A stretch of DNA of 64,000 bases from Erythroxylum novogranatense (GCA_029891385.1 CM057232.1:65657824-65721823); one strand, 5' to 3'. Positions 22,701-36,724 are shown, counted from the stretch's first letter. Translations and numbers: made by a program. Notes: generated by a model not told the origin, from the letters alone.

Positions 22701-25430
22701 TATCATCGACATTTTAGGATTGAATGTGAGTTATAATCCTATTCTAATCAGGATTATAAAGATTAAACTTCATAATTTATTATCAAATATCCAATTAATT
22801 AAAACATATTCATAAAGGTCCACTATAATGTATACCAATTCTTAATTACTCAAATAGGATAGGTAAGTTAAAGTAGTTTGATGGATATAATCCTTCTAAT
22901 AGTTTTGTTAGATGTAGAGTTAGGAATGTATATCTACTCTATTTAGTCTAACAAAATTGATGTTATGGTTTGGTCTTTGACAAATTGAATCACTCATAAA
23001 GCTTCTATTTGATTTAATTGTACCTTTTAAAATTAATGATAAAATATCATTATAAATTTGCATAAAGAATGTTTGATTGCATGACATAAACTAATAAATC
23101 GTTAAAATAATAATACTTTGTACGTTTTACACTCTCATTTCCATTTAATTGCATACGATCCTACTAAACAACTTATTACTTCTTATTAAGCTGCACACTT
23201 TTTAACTTGTGATTAATCTTATTTTCGTATTTATAATGTAATTGAATCCTTTGAGTTAAATTGATTTCTTATTTCTCTTTTACTTTAAGAATGCATCAGA
23301 TAACAAAATGTTATAAATTTTTTTTCTAGCTTATAGGATTCAATTTAATTCTTGTAATTTATAAAATATGGTTACTTTCTTTATGTTTTGATGCGGTTAT
23401 AACCAATGAATAAATTTGTAGGATCACAAATGGTATGAATGAAAGAAATATAATTCTAAGATATTTCTGATTTTCTCTTTTGTAAAATAGGATAATACTA
23501 TTATTTGGAATAGGAAGTTAATTTTCTTAAGATCCTTACATTTTAAAACTGTAAAATTCATTTTACTGATAATAGAACTCAAAAATAGCGAAGTACATGT
23601 AACTGGTTAGTGTTTGAATATGTGTAACCATTTCAACTTTTTCAGAATCAGAGCTTATATTTTATTATGAATTCCCTATTATTGTGACTGTATTCTTAAC
23701 ATTTAAAAGCACACCCTATTATGGTAACTGTTTTCTTAGCTTTCGAAAGCATAAATAATTTATTAGGACTTGAATCAGAGTGGTTACAAAGCTCAAGGGC
23801 ATGAGTAAGTTTTTTTTTTTGGATAAAATATGTCACAATGACAGGATAACCTGTGTTACATATAAGCTTGTCAACGTACGACTTGGGATTTTTGCTTGAT
23901 ATATTTGAGTATAAAGCTTTTGAATACAATTGAAACAATAAAATGTACGAAATCTTGAATTCGCAGCATAAAATGTATATGAAAATTTGTCTCTTTCATG
24001 ATAATTTCTCTATTGTCTAGCATTGGATGGGATGCTGACTTGTTAAAAATATTGCAACAGTATCTATTGGAAATTCCTTATAGAGTAAACGATGCTCCTT
24101 TTTACTGTCTCTTGAACATTCATTTTATTAGCATTCAATATTATCTGGTACGAAATCGCATTGTTTAGTCTTTGTCCACACATTATAACCCCCATGTTAT
24201 GGAGTTTTCATGGTGCAGATAATAAGCCTTTCACTCAGCTTTGCTTGCCTCATTGCATTTGGTATTTGTCATATTTTGCACTTTGTCTCTCCCGTCTTTT
24301 TCTGAACTCTATTTTTTTCATTGAAGAGGTTATCTAGCACCTGAGTATGCAATACGGGGTCAAGTAACACGGAAAGCTGATGTTTATAGTTTTGGTGTCC
24401 TCCTCATTGAAATTGTCAGTGGCAGATGTAACACCAATACACGACTTCCTATTGGAGAACAATATCTTTTAGAACGGGTATGAATCTCTCTTGGGTTTAC
24501 AGTCATCGAGCTATCATGAATAGAACTGTAATGCAGTAGTCAACCTTGTTAATATAACAATTACTTCCTAGATTTGTTCATCGGAGTTTATTTTGGTACA
24601 AAAGATTCTGTCAAATTCAAGAAATACATAACAGTCAGGATGAAATGCAATGTAAGACACAAGATTTGGAGGTATTACCTTAAAAACATGTGGTAGCCTA
24701 CCTGACCGAACGTAGTTTAATCCATGAACTGTGATATCTCCATAAACATTCATTGAAACAAGTCTTGTAAACCAATTCAATTCATTTTAGGTGATTCAGT
24801 GCAAAAGGTGCAATTAATTTCTAGCACTAGATTTATTCTCATAGTTATTGACAAATTTGTGGCATACTTCTGATTTAGTTCAAACTTAAGATTGTTTGGA
24901 TTGAATGATTTGGTAATGCATGTGGGTATATGATAACAACTTTTAACATTCTAAGAGCATATATTGGGGTGTTTGACTACTGAACTGTTGGTTAAACTCT
25001 TGTTATGAACTAACCAGACTATAAGGTTTTGTTTGTCCAGACATGGCAACTTTACGAACGCAAGGAGTTGGTTGCCTTGGTGGACACAGCATTGAATGGT
25101 GATTTTGATGCTGAGGAGGCATGTAATTTTCTGAAGATTGGTCTGCTCTGCACACAAGACTCGATGAAGCTACGACCATCGATGTCTAGTGTGGTGAAGA
25201 TGCTAACTTGTGAGAAAGCCATTGATGAGAGCGAGATAACAAAGCCAGGTCTAATTTCTGATTTTATGGACGTCAGGGTTCAAGCTCCGTTGAAAACGAA
25301 ATCAGAAGAAAAGACTGGATATCCCTCCTATATGTCTTCTACCTCTGACAGCCAGGACAATTCTACTTTGACGTCAGGAACCACAACTGCAACCATGACC
25401 TTCGCTGCCTCGTACGATCATAGCTGTTGA
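19784..25430 (+). CDS. CRPK1: Receptor-like cytoplasmic Ser/Thr kinase, CRPK1 (At1g16670)-like
   Basis: Six coding exons join in frame: 19784-19859, 20407-20522, 20650-20860, 21439-21676, 24327-24477 and 25041-25430, giving 393 residues. All introns have GT-AG ends. There is no signal peptide or membrane segment; a short N-terminus ([10 protein letters not shown]) precedes the kinase domain (about 48-325). Visible motifs are the glycine loop [10 protein letters not shown] at 55-64, catalytic Lys76 in AAIKVL, helix C Glu92, HRDIKASN from 172, DFG at 192-194 and APEY at 218-221; HRD and DFG are intact, so it should be active. The C-terminal tail is Ser/Thr rich. In Arabidopsis the family member CRPK1 is a plasma-membrane-associated kinase that phosphorylates 14-3-3 proteins and restrains the CBF cold response; length (about 390) and exon layout fit. 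The symbol is by resemblance from memory; orthology is not proven. The intron after exon 4 is unusually long (2,650 bp). Confidence 0.9.
21677..24326 (+). other. Long intron 4 of the kinase gene
   Basis: The donor is GTGAGT at 21677. The acceptor is the AG before 24327, chosen because TT plus A completes the Leu codon before GYLAPEY. I see AT-rich sequence only, with no LTR ends, no coding motif and no tandem repeats. Confidence 0.8.
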
Positions 25431-25960
25431 AATAGATACGGAAAACCATAGATTTATTTGTTTTTTTGCTATACCGTTTATTTTTGAGGCGTGTAGTTTC
25501 TGTAAATTGTGGCCACCATGCTCCGTCTCCTTCAAGCAACCAGCACTTTTCTTCCCTGTTTTTCCTTTTCCCTCTTTTTACTGGTATATGAATATGAATA
25601 TGATGTCAGAGCCGCGATCTTGTAAATGGAGGTGTGTATCTTCAAAGAAAGCGAGTTTTCCGAAGTGGGATGTTTCGAAATTCTATGCTATGCATACAAT
25701 GACCAAGAAATATAATAATGTCTGCTGGACACTAAACTCTTTGAAGTGTCTGTCAGGAAATGATATCTGATCATCTTCCAACCAAATCGAAGGACTGGGT
25801 AAATCAAAGGAAATGGTTTTTGTATTGGAAGGAAAACTTTACGCCTTTTACTTCAGATTGAATGTCTTTTTGTTTAATTTTTTTATATCACAATGTTATT
25901 TTAAAAGATATAATTGAGTTAATGATAAGAAAGTTAACACCGAAACAATCCAAGGACTAG
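25431..25960 (+). other. Probable 3'UTR and flank of the kinase gene
   Basis: T-rich sequence after the TGA, with an AATAAT-like string near 25712. The ORF at 25507-25770 has no recognisable motif and is most likely UTR noise. Confidence 0.45.
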
Positions 25961-26600
25961 GGTAAACAAGAGAGGTACCTGGTAGAGGCATTGGAAGGGC
26001 CATCTCAGCGAGTCATATCACTATTATTCAAACAGGGGAGCCTCAGGCATATCATCCTTAATTTGCATTAGGGTTCGTGCATTCTTGGGATTACGTAACA
26101 TGGATTTCAGTTTGTTCTATGGGGCATTATATTTGTTAATAGGGCCTAGAGTGTGTTAATTATTAAACAATAGGTGAGAGGAGTAGACATTTTCGATCTT
26201 TCCTCCTGTAAATGATACTTTTCTCCGAGTCGATGATATCGCAAGTGACCCCCTTTTTATTATGTAACAATGAACTCATTTTTACTGGTAAGGAGTTTTT
26301 TGTTTTCAAAGGTAAAAGAATTAATCAAGTCATTAAAAGGCAATTTGTATCTTTACAAAGCTTGAGTTGAATTTCTAATAGGCCCATACCAAAATTTTGG
26401 TCCAATATGATCATTGGCAGTATAAATTGATAGTGTGTCGAATGCATGCCCAAATAGAGGAGGTGGAACTACATTTGAAGTACAAATGGTCTATACTTTT
26501 GAGTTTAGTCCATCATAATTTACATACTTTTGAGTTTAGTCCATCATAATTTACATAGTTTGTCATTTAAACCCATTATCTTGTCTTTAATCTTCAATCT
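25961..26600. repeat. Intergenic stretch with a 31 bp tandem duplication
   Basis: The unit atacttttgagtttagtcc plus the next 12 bases is present twice without interruption at 26493-26523 and 26524-26554. Nothing else in this stretch is recognisable. Confidence 0.85.
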
Positions 26601-28770
26601 TCAGTGTACCTCTAATTGCAAGCCAAGTAGTGAAAGAGGCTTTAGGCTTTAAGGACACTTTCCACACAATATTGTACCAAGGAATGAGAGGATTATGAGG
26701 CTTAATAGCTTTGATGCATGGGGAGTTTGAGTAGTCTCCATTGTTGCTTACAGACCAGACATGCTTGTCTGGGGTGTGTGCATTAGGTCGATAGGAAAGT
26801 AACTCTAGAGCTTGTCAATGCCCCTACCGTGAAAGTGCTAAGAATAGTGATTAATCACATTATTAACTCTTGCCTAAAGTGGGATTCTTGGAGGAAGAGG
26901 AAGGTCATCTCCCTTGAGGTTAAAAGGGCTTTGTGAAGTCCAGTTGTCAAACTATAACCATGCTCCTTCTCCATTCCCTATCTGCCTTTTGATGAAAGGG
27001 TAAACAATGAGCCAATTTCTCAAGAGTTGAATAAAAGGCCAGGAAAACTCCTTTCTTTTAGAAATTTGCCATAAGTTGATTCCTTGAGATAATGCTCATT
27101 GATTTATTTACTTTGAAGAGATTATTTATCCTTGAACAATCTCCAAATTCTTTTGGCTACTTGCATAGTTCGAAAAGTGTGAATTAGTGTGAGGCCAAGC
27201 ACTCCCTCCATCTTGTTTCTACCAATAAAGCTTTTCCTATTTAAGTTTAGCACCCTTAGCATCGTCAATTTTGCCTGACTAGAAGAAGTTTCTAATGCAT
27301 TTCTCTATCTCCTTAATAATTCTCTTAGGAAGAAGAAGAAGAGTACTCCACTATGTATGGAGGTTTTTCAAAACATAAATGACTAGTTAAACTTTACCTA
27401 TTTTGTCAACAATTGATAGTTTTTTTGTAATTCTACAAAATCTTCAAACAATCCTAATATCTTAGTTTTTTTTTTTTTTCTGAAATGGGGACTTCCAATA
27501 GGTGAAAGGCATTCCCTGGATGTTGACATAAAAAATCTACAAAAGTCTCTCAGTGTTGGTAACATATGATGAGAAATATATTCCACTATTGCAATGAATG
27601 ATTCTTAATCCTAAGATCATATAGAAGCTCATGATAATTAGATGGAGGATATAAATGGACTCCTGATGAGCTCCAGAAAGCAAGATCAAATCATCTGCAA
27701 AAAAAAAAATGAGAAGGAGAAAATTCTTTACATTTATGATGAAATTTAAAATCAAGCTCGTTAGCTAAGTTGAAGCAAATGATTATTTTTAAGATTTCCA
27801 TAGCAATGATAAAGAGATAAGGGCAAAGTGGATCCCCTTGTCTAATTCCATTAGAACCTCTGAATTGGTTAGTTCGAGCACCACTGATGAGGATGCTATA
27901 ATAAGGGATTAAAATGCAAACATGTATCCATTTAATAAAGAAGATTGGAAATGCAAACCATTCTAAACAAGTAAGGATAAAGCTCTATTGCATTATGTCA
28001 AAAGCTTTGGAGAAATCAATTTTGATAGGCAACTTTTAATGGATTTGCCTAAGGTATAATCTCTTGTCAACTCTTGCACCAATAGAATATTGTTAAAAAT
28101 AGATTAGCTAGAGATAAATGCTCCATGTGCATCTTGAATGATGTGATCAAATTCTTCTTAATCCCATTAACAAGAAGCTTTGAAATCACTTTATAAATAG
28201 TATTACAACAAGATATTGGATGGAAGTCCTTAAGGTAACTTTTATTAGGAAGTTTAAGGATCAAACAAATGTGAGTAGCATTGATTTCCCTCAGAATCTT
28301 CCTTGAATTAATAAATTTTAGCACTTTTTCCCCAAGTAGCTTACTAGTAATGTGCCATGTTTTCTAAAATAGGTAGGCATTGAAGACATTAGGGTATGGT
28401 GCTTTCAATTTTATAAGATTAAACATAACATCTTTGATCTCCTGCATAGTAAAAAGTTGCTAAAGCTTCAATAGTGTATCCTATGATAGGGAAGGGGGGA
28501 GGCCAATAAGATCTGCTAACTCCTAAACATTAGTAAGACTAGACGAGCCTGAAGCACCAAGCATTGATTCAAAGTAGTTGACTATCAATTCCTTAAAGAA
28601 TTGTTGTTTCAAAACATCTACCTATTTGAATCCTATAGACAAGTTATCTTGTTTATGTTTCTCCTTTTTAGGATAGTATTATGGTAGAATTTAGTGTTGT
28701 TGTCCCCCTCTCTCAACTAAGTAATCCTATCCTTTTGCATAATTAGCGAATCATGTTCTTAAAGAGCAAT
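26600..28770 (-). pseudogene. Second LINE remnant (L1-type RT), decayed
   Basis: Minus-strand fragments occur in the right order. Near 28690-28720 is an EGDNNTKFYH-like block that precedes RT in plant LINEs. At 28067-28324 are LILKLPNKSYLKDFHPISCC and IYKVISKLLVNGIKK, the first RT blocks. At 27537-27755 is FADDLILLSGAHQESI, the catalytic FADD block. Near 26660-26690 is a W-x-x-I-V-W string from the C-terminal zinc-binding RT region. Many stops and frame changes separate them. Element A inserted just upstream of this remnant (28842), so the remainder of the LINE should lie beyond A's far end, outside the window. Confidence 0.85.
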
Positions 28771-28841
28771 TTTGAACATCTCCAATCTAACAGTGATAAC
28801 TGTAAATTGCATTATGATTTAGGGTTTAGTTTGATATGTAT

Positions 28842-30083
28842 TGTTAGCCCCCGAATTTTTCTTGTTAAATTGAGCATGATCTAAATGAATTATGAGGTTT
28901 AATGGATACAATTTTGGATCTACTTATCATGTAAATGTTAGTAGAATTTATTCTATGGTTTGGTTGTATTAAAAGTGGTAAGAATGCATAAGGGAAAATT
29001 GGGTATGACACTTAAGGTTATAAGACTTAAGGCTTAAATGAAAGGGCAAGATGGACATTTCACAATTATTAAGGGTATAAAAAGGAGAAAAGGGTTGTTT
29101 TGTTTGGAATAGGAAGAAAGAGTCGTGGAAGAAGAAGAGAAGAAGAGGAAAATTAGGGTTTTGGAAATCTTGAAAAATTTGACGAATCTTAGAGCTAAAC
29201 AAGTAAGTATAAACATCGTCCCTTCTTGATTTGTTGAATGAATCGTGTTTAGTGTTCGATAGAAGTGAGAAATGAAGTGAAATGTGTGAAGTGTGTCGTG
29301 GTTGATCGGTGGTCTAGGTTTAATGGTTTTGTTGTGTTTGTAAATGATTTTTGGGTTGGAATGAGTTTAGAATAAAGTAGAAATGATGATTTTGGGTTAA
29401 GAAGAGTTATTTGTGAATTTTGGGAAGTTTGTGGATGAAAAATGTGGGAAAAACCAAGTTCGGGTGCATTTTTGGGCTCATACGTCGCGGCGTGCTCATG
29501 AGCACGCTTGCAATTATCTTGAGGGTGTGCACCCACGCATTTTGCTGAGCCGTTCATGGCGAGCTCTAGCTTTCAAAGACGATGTATTTTGGTATTTTGA
29601 GCATTATTTTTTCTGTAGATGTCCAAATGAGGTGATTTCTGATTCGTTGTGAATTAGAGCCATAGGGATAGAAGTTTTATGAAGAAATGAAGTTGTGAAT
29701 CAGTCTTTAAAGATCTCAAATTTTGGATGGAATTTGAGTATAGATTCTTGTCTCAACATAAGGATAGTGTCAACGTGTTTGAAGTATAACTTTCAGATTT
29801 CTGAGCCAAATGGAATAATTTTGGAGTCAATAGGAACTTAAGACAATGGGTAACTCTTATGGAAATATTGACCGGAATGTTCGAAATTTTGGAAGAGTTT
29901 GAGTTTTTAGAATTTATCTTAGTGAATATGCGATTTTTGGGTCCCTAATTTGTATTCCTATTTGAATAGGAATTTTGCATTTGATAAAGGGGATCAATGA
30001 AGGCAAGAGGATCAAAACGAGAAGCATCTGTTAAGCAAAAGAATTCAGGTGGGTTTCATGTTTATAATTTAGAAATGAGCCAA
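28842..30083 (+). repeat. 5' LTR of element A, first part
   Basis: It starts TGTTAGCCCCCGAATTTTTC and matches 50085-51399 closely. The largest difference is in 29481-29570, a GC-rich palindromic stretch that is much shorter than its counterpart at 50721-50870. It is broken after GCCAA (30079-30083) by LTR F. Confidence 0.92.
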
Positions 30084-30498
30084 TGTTGGGCCCCGAATCG
30101 TACTAAGCATGTTTATGTTATTTGTGAGGTTTAATTTGAAAATTTATTTTGTTGGACTAAATTAAGGTTTATAGTGTTGAGAGGAATGAAATTAAATGAA
30201 GGATTAGTTTAAATTAGAATTGAATAGTTGTTAGAAGTTGAAAGGAATAAAATGACTTAGGGGCAATTTAGGTTTTTCGCTATTGGTTTTAAAGTTTAAG
30301 GCTAAGATGGAAGGTTATTTTGGTCCTTTTAAGTCCAATTAAAAATAAAGAGAAGTGGAATGCATAGAGGAATCGTCCATGTAAGAGAGAAGAGTAAAAT
30401 TTTTAAGGAAAGGAATGCTTTTAAGTGAAACTACGTAGTATTGGTTAGTGGAGCTTAAGTTATAAGTTAAAAAGCCATATTTTAGGGAATATAGAAGA

Positions 30499-32429
30499 TG
30501 TAGGAAAATCCCGGGAGGTACATCACATGTACCGGCAGCGGAAAACAAAAATTTTTGTTCCCGGGACTTTCTCGAATCCCAGGATCCCGGTATCGGTATG
30601 AAGACATCAACCTAAATAGCCAAAAGAGACTATCTCTAAAGGTAATCCACGCAGAGATCAGAAAATCTAACCGAGTTAAACCCTTTGACCGGGAATAGCT
30701 AGAACAGATTAAAACTCGCTAGAGCCTACCTCTCCCTTAGAGAGCTTGAATCAAGATGGAGGAGAAGACTTGAAGAGGATGAAGCTTGATGAAGGATGAA
30801 GATCTTCGATGATGGATGATGAGAGGAGAAAACATTTTCTTCCTTCAAAACCTTCTTACCTTCATCCAACACACCAATATCAACCATCCTCTTCCTTCTT
30901 ATTTGTCTTTTGTCTTTAAACACTTTAAAGACATTAAATGCAACATGGTGAGTCATGTTCCACGTTAACCTTATATATATATATATATATATAAAGTTAA
31001 AGATAAAGCTTCATCCTCCTTCATCTTACACGTATGGCATATATATATATATATATATATATATTAATTAATTCTTTAATTAATTATATATATATAAATA
31101 TAATTGCTAAAGTGATCCAATCATCTTGGGTTTGTCCCTATACTACTACGGGCCCCGATCTTTGAAACAACTCCGAAACCTTTCTTAGCAATATCGATGT
31201 CGCGATCTCATCGGGACATATCCCAATCTCATTGGGATCCATTTAATCAAATGCTCTCCATAATTGGAACTCGTCCAATTACTATTTTACGATTCTCGAA
31301 ACACTCTTATCGTGTGACCCTTTAGGCTCCGGTTATGTTGGCCACTTAGATTAACAATTAATCTGAGCAAGTCATGAGCGGTATCTAGCAACACATCATG
31401 ACCCCAATTGACCGAAAGTAATCGGTTTGATGTATTCATCACGAACCGGATCACGAACCCTTCCATGACAATTACCGTGCAATTCGTCCTTTCACCATCC
31501 TATACCCCACTTGGTTATGAGTATGGTCAAAGTGTCAACTCTCACTAGACCGAGTCTAGCCAGTGATATCGGTTCTCGTCCCGGGACTCATTACTTTATA
31601 TGTCAATGAAGACACTCTTCATGACATACATGCTTGCCACCTTAGTAATGATCCCGACAAGAGGCTATGGGTATCTCTTCGCTAATCCGTAAGTGGTGAA
31701 TCCTTTATTGTCTACTCAATTATCTTGAATACCTCAAGTCGTACTCCAAGCACCACCTATGAGTTACCTCGGAAGGCAACAAGGAATGGAGTCAAAGCAC
31801 GGATCAAGATCAAAGATATCCTTGAGTACCTCAAGTCTAAGGATACTTGCACCATTGCTATGATGAGATTATCACCGACACTTAGATAAGATATCCATGT
31901 GATGATCTCATGGCGGTCATCCAATGAACTTACTACCGCTAGTAAGCATCCACATGTCAATTCTAAATATCTCATATTTACGCTTACGAGATCCACCGCT
32001 GATCCAATCAAGGAATATGACATGTGCTAGTCTATCCGGATTAATGATGTCCATCTCATTAATCCTATGATTAGGAGAATTTAGATATCTTGACATAATT
32101 GCACATGATAGGAATCTCGGGAGTATGAACACATCATAATTTCCTTCATGCTATGTCATATATCATGGACTTCATTAATTCGATTAAAGATTCAATCAAT
32201 TCATAAACAATGTTTATGAATATCAAATTAATGAATAATGCCTTTTCTTTATTTATTCATAAAGTCCGCACACGACTTTGAATAAAACGCGCTAAAGGGA
32301 TTGCCTTTAGGCACAAATAAACAAGATCGACCTTGAACAAGTCGACTTATCCAATGAACAAGTCGACTTATCGATATCGAACATGTGTAAGTCGACTTAC
32401 ACATGGTACAAGTCGACTTATCACTTACA
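30499..32429 (-). repeat. 3' LTR of copia element B
   Basis: It contains two (TA)n runs (about 30972-30992 and 31039-31064) and four copies of AAGTCGACTT in its last 100 bp (32334-32420). Compared with 38278-40228 it differs by many one- or two-base deletions and fewer substitutions. Confidence 0.93.
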
Positions 32430-35350
32430 AATCTCCCACTTGACCTAAAGCCAATCGCCTTAGTATCTAATACCACAAGCGAGTCCATGAGAATCATAAT
32501 TCTCCGTGACAATGGCTTTGTCAACGAACAACAACACTTTGCTCGTGGAATTCTCTCTATCGGATATCATCTCGACTAATGATCTCCCGAATCGGCGAAG
32601 TACGAGTTCGGATTGTCGATAAGACCTTGGTTCCTTTGCCTGCGAACTAGCCCCATTGTATCACAATACAATCCTATGGGCCCATCACAGCTAGGGACCA
32701 GATCAAGTTCAGTAATGAACTTCTTGATCCAAACCGCTTCCTTTGCGCATCTCATGCGGCAATGTACTCTGCCTCGGTTGATGAATCAACTGTCATCGCT
32801 TGTTTGGAACTTTTCCAACTGACCGCCACGCTATTCAGTGTGAATGTATATAACCTGATTGTGATTCAGAATCATCCTTATCAGATTAAATATTAGCATC
32901 TGAATGCCCGCTCACTTGGAGATTTCTATCTCCATAGATCAAGAAAACATCCTTAGTGTTTCGCAAGTACTTGAGGATATTCTTGACAGCCACCCAGTGA
33001 CCCTCACCAGGATCCGATTGGTATCTGCTCGTAACACTTAGAGCATACGATACATCGGGTCTCGTACATAGCATTGATCCATGCTAAACCTCTTTAGCAT
33101 CTCATCTATGTACGATGATTGTGAAAGACCAAGCAACCTTTTGATTTATCTCTATAAATCTATATCCCAAGGATATAAGTTGCTTCACCAAGGTCTTTCA
33201 TCGCAAATTGATTGGACAACCAAATTTTAACTGATTGTAGCATAAAGACATCGTTTCCCAGTAACAGTATGTCATCTACATACAACACAAGGAATACGAT
33301 TGCAGTCCCATTAACCTTCTTATACACACAATGATCATCCGAATTTTGTGAGAAATCAAACTCTTTGATTGACTCATCAAAATGGATAATCCAACTCCTG
33401 GATGCTTGCTTCAATCCAAACATGGATTTCTGAAGCTTGCATACCTTTCGCCATCGATGGAAGTGAAGCCCTCAGGTTGTGTCATACACATCCTCGGGTA
33501 GATTTCCTCTCAGGAAAGCTGTCTTCACATCCATTTGCCACATCTCATAATCATAATGAGTGGCAATGGCTAGGAGTATCCTAATGGATTTAAGCATTGC
33601 TACGGGGCTAAAGGTTTTGTCATAGTCAACTCTTTGTCGTGATTTAAATCCTTTAACCGAAGCATTGCTTTATAGGTAATCAAATTACCATCCATGTTGG
33701 TTTTCTTCGAAAACTCCTTTGCACCTCGTGGGTTTTATCCTTCGTGTGTAACAACCAAAGTCCATACTTGGTTTTCATACATGGAATCCATTTGATTTCA
33801 TGGCACAAAGCCATTTTTCGGACTCGAACTTTTCGTAACTCGCTCATAGGTAGTAGGCGCATCATCTCATATGAGCAATACGTCATTGCTCACTTACAAG
33901 AAATTCATATCTCTCGGGACCAGTCGTATCCTACTTAACCTCTGAAATTGTGTAGTAGAAGGTTGAATGTTACCTCATCTATATGAGTTACTGCTTTGAG
34001 TTCGAGCGATTGATCTATGTTTGTTCGAGCATCTTGAACTTCTCAAAGTTCAACTTTGCTCCCAATCGTCCTCTTGTAAAAGAAACTCTTTCTTTAAGAA
34101 AACAGATGCTTGGAAACAAACAACTTTTGTTCCTCGGCAAGGTAGAATTGATATTCCACGAACAAACACTTGTCGCTTTTACATCAAATGTATCTGATCG
34201 TGTCCGCTTCACATAGCAGACAACCCCAAGCTTTCAATTTGAGAAAGATAGGGCTTTCAGCTAGTCCATATCTCCATATGGAGTAACCACAACTGTCTTT
34301 AATGGAACTCTGTTTAGCAAGTAAACAGCTGTCTCAAGCGCATATTCCCAAAACTGTGCAAAACCTATCATCAATCGCACAAGTCTAACAAGGTTCGATT
34401 TCTCCTTTCAACCACACCATTGTCTTTGCGGGCGTGTAAGGTGGAGTATCTTGAGATAAAATCCCATTATCTTTGAGATAATCCAAAACTGTTGGTCTAA
34501 GCATTTTCCACCACGATCAGATCGTAATGTATTCATACTTTTACCAAGTTAGTTTTCTACTTCATTTCTGAATTATTTGAACGTTTCAAACGCTTCAGAT
34601 TTGTATCTCATCGACATCTGGTACCTATATCGTGAATAATCACCGATAAAAGTAATGAAGTAAAACAACCACTTCGCATGGATGGACATCGGACCACATA
34701 CATCCGAATGTATTAGGTCTAATATTCCATTCACTGCTCACCCTTTCCTTTAAAGGATTACTTAGTCATCTTGCCTAATAAACAAGATTCGCATGTGTCA
34801 TATGATTCATAATCAAATGACCCTAAACATCCACTCTTATGGAGCTTAGCGATGCGTGTCTCATTTATATGGCCGTCGACAATGCCATAAGTAAGTTGAT
34901 TTTAAATTATCTCGATTATGTCTTTCCGCGTCATTGACATTCGAATCTGGATATGACATATCTAATATGTCAATTCAATTGCATAATGTACCAAGATAGC
35001 ATAGAGCCTTCCATTCAACTAATAGAACAACCATTGCTACTAAAAGTTCAATGGAAATCAGCTCTATTTAAACATAAAACATACAATATGTTCTTTGTTT
35101 AAAACATGTACAAAATGTCAATCATCCAATTTGAATACAAGCCCAGTAGGGAGTAACAAGACATAAGTGTCTCTACGGCTAATGCAAAGAACTCTTGCGC
35201 ATTATCTACACGAAGGTCTAGTTCTCCTTGAATGAGCCGCTCATCGTCCCCGAGGCCCCGTGCATATCATTTCATATGTATGAGCCACAACCGGTATCAA
35301 ATACCGATATGTTTGGATCAGGAATAGTATTAACCTCAATGACAAACATA
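32430..35350 (-). pseudogene. pol remnant of copia element B (integrase, RT, RNase H)
   Basis: Minus-strand pieces, from 5' to 3' of the element. A protease-like DTG block lies near 35300. Integrase fragments cover about 34990-34000, with NGILSQDTPPYTP and WGCLLCEADTIRYI strings and the domain after integrase containing FYLAEEQKLFVSKH. RT fragments are 33160-33423 (FGLKQASRSWIIHFDESIKEF, with the catalytic YVDDILLLGND) and 32886-33074 (MLCTRPDVSYALSV, with GHWVAVKNILKYL). An RNase H end follows toward 32249. YVDD is intact, but stops and frame changes break the frame every few hundred bases. This is the copia order, integrase before RT. Confidence 0.9.
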
Positions 35351-35379
35351 ATTGAAGGAGTAGAGGCATCTGATGCCTT

Positions 35380-36150
35380 CTTCTGCTTCAAGGACTCCAG
35401 ATAGATTTTACAGTTTCGCCTCCAGTGGCTAGACTTGCCATAATGAAAGCAAAATCCTTTTGGGGCATAATCTTTGGTTTTTCCTTGATGGCACTTCCAT
35501 TTGGTTTCTTGGCCTTTTTCTTCTTTGAACTAGAAAAAGAAGCATCCACCATTAGCACTTGCTTACTATCACTCTTGATAGTCTGCTATGCTGTCTTGAG
35601 CAGATTGATCAACTCAGGTATTGTAGTGGATATTTGGTTCATCCGATAGTTTATCACAAACTGTGAATAACCATCAGACAATCCAACTAGAATTAAGTCT
35701 CTACTTAACTCATAATCCATTACAAATCCTAAGACGGCCAATCTCTCAATATAGCCATTCATCTTCAGGGCATACTGCACAGCAGATATCCCTGGAGCCA
35801 TCTTTGTGATGAAGAGAAGCCTTAAGGTCTCGAATCTTTCAGACCGAGCTTACTCATCAAACAGCTCCCTAAGATGAAATACTATAGAGTGAGCATCCAT
35901 GGACTCGTGCTGCTGCTGCAGCTCTGGTGACATCGAGGCAAGCATAAAGCAAGTATCCATATCATCGCCCTTAGATGCTTACAATATGCTTTCGATCCTT
36001 ATCGAAGCATCGACAAAGTCTAACCGGAAGTGGAACATCTAGGACGATCCCGCCTCGGATCTAAGAACAATTTTCAGATTCCTTAGCCAATCAAGAAAAT
36101 TCAGTCCAGAAAGGAGAGCATAAATTCACACTGAAAGACTTCTTCAATCA
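35380..36150 (-). pseudogene. gag remnant of copia element B
   Basis: Pieces of a copia UBN2-type gag on the minus strand. One (about 35860-35960) reads LQQQHESMDAHSIVFHLREL. The stretch 35586-35801 includes GYIERLAVLGFVMDYELSRD and SQFVINYRMN. A zinc-knuckle-like block CFHYGKSSHWRRNC lies near 35420-35460. The frame is interrupted by stops, including TAA after the FDE block. The start codon is not certain. Confidence 0.85.
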
Positions 36151-36323
36151 ACCTAAACGCGATAGAGAGAAGGAATGATAGAATAGATATGCCTGCATGA
36201 TCATAAGGACTTGCATGATATGCATATGGCTCCCACTAGTTTCCTAGAATCCATAACCCTCTTTACGAATCCAGAGAAACAAAGTGACATAATGTCCTAG
36301 TGGGTCGATATCCGACATTGCTA

Positions 36324-36724
36324 AGAGTGACCTTGGGTTTACCCAACAAGCCACAACTTAGGTCAATCGGTAGGTATCGGTCATACCAATTGCATCATCG
36401 ATAACCGACATTAAGAATGACCTTGGGTTTATCCAACAAGCCACCTTATGTCTCGGGAGGTATCAGATATACCAATTACATCTTAGACACAACTATCGAT
36501 CAGTGCTATCAACTTGTTGATGTATGCACTTACATTGGTTATCAACTCTTTGATGCGCATACATCTGATGTATCCTACCCAATTTCTCCTCTGTCCACGT
36601 TGACCTTGAGTTTACTCAACAAACCAACGCTTCCAGTGAAGACCAACCCATTAATCCGAAAATCTTATTTTCATGGTTTGAACATATTCGTATAGAGTGA
36701 GCTTGGGTTTACCCAACAACCCAA
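36324..36724. repeat. Four dispersed copies of a short palindromic phrase in the leader of element B
   Basis: A phrase of about 28 bp with core TGGGTTTACCCAACAAGCCA occurs at about 36324-36353, 36414-36444, 36601-36628 and 36695-36724, with increasing divergence. The core TGGGT-TT-ACCCA is an inverted repeat. Confidence 0.85.

Noticed and set aside
25507..25770. 87-residue ORF after the kinase stop
   Set aside because: Position and composition fit the 3'UTR, with no known motif and no splice context.
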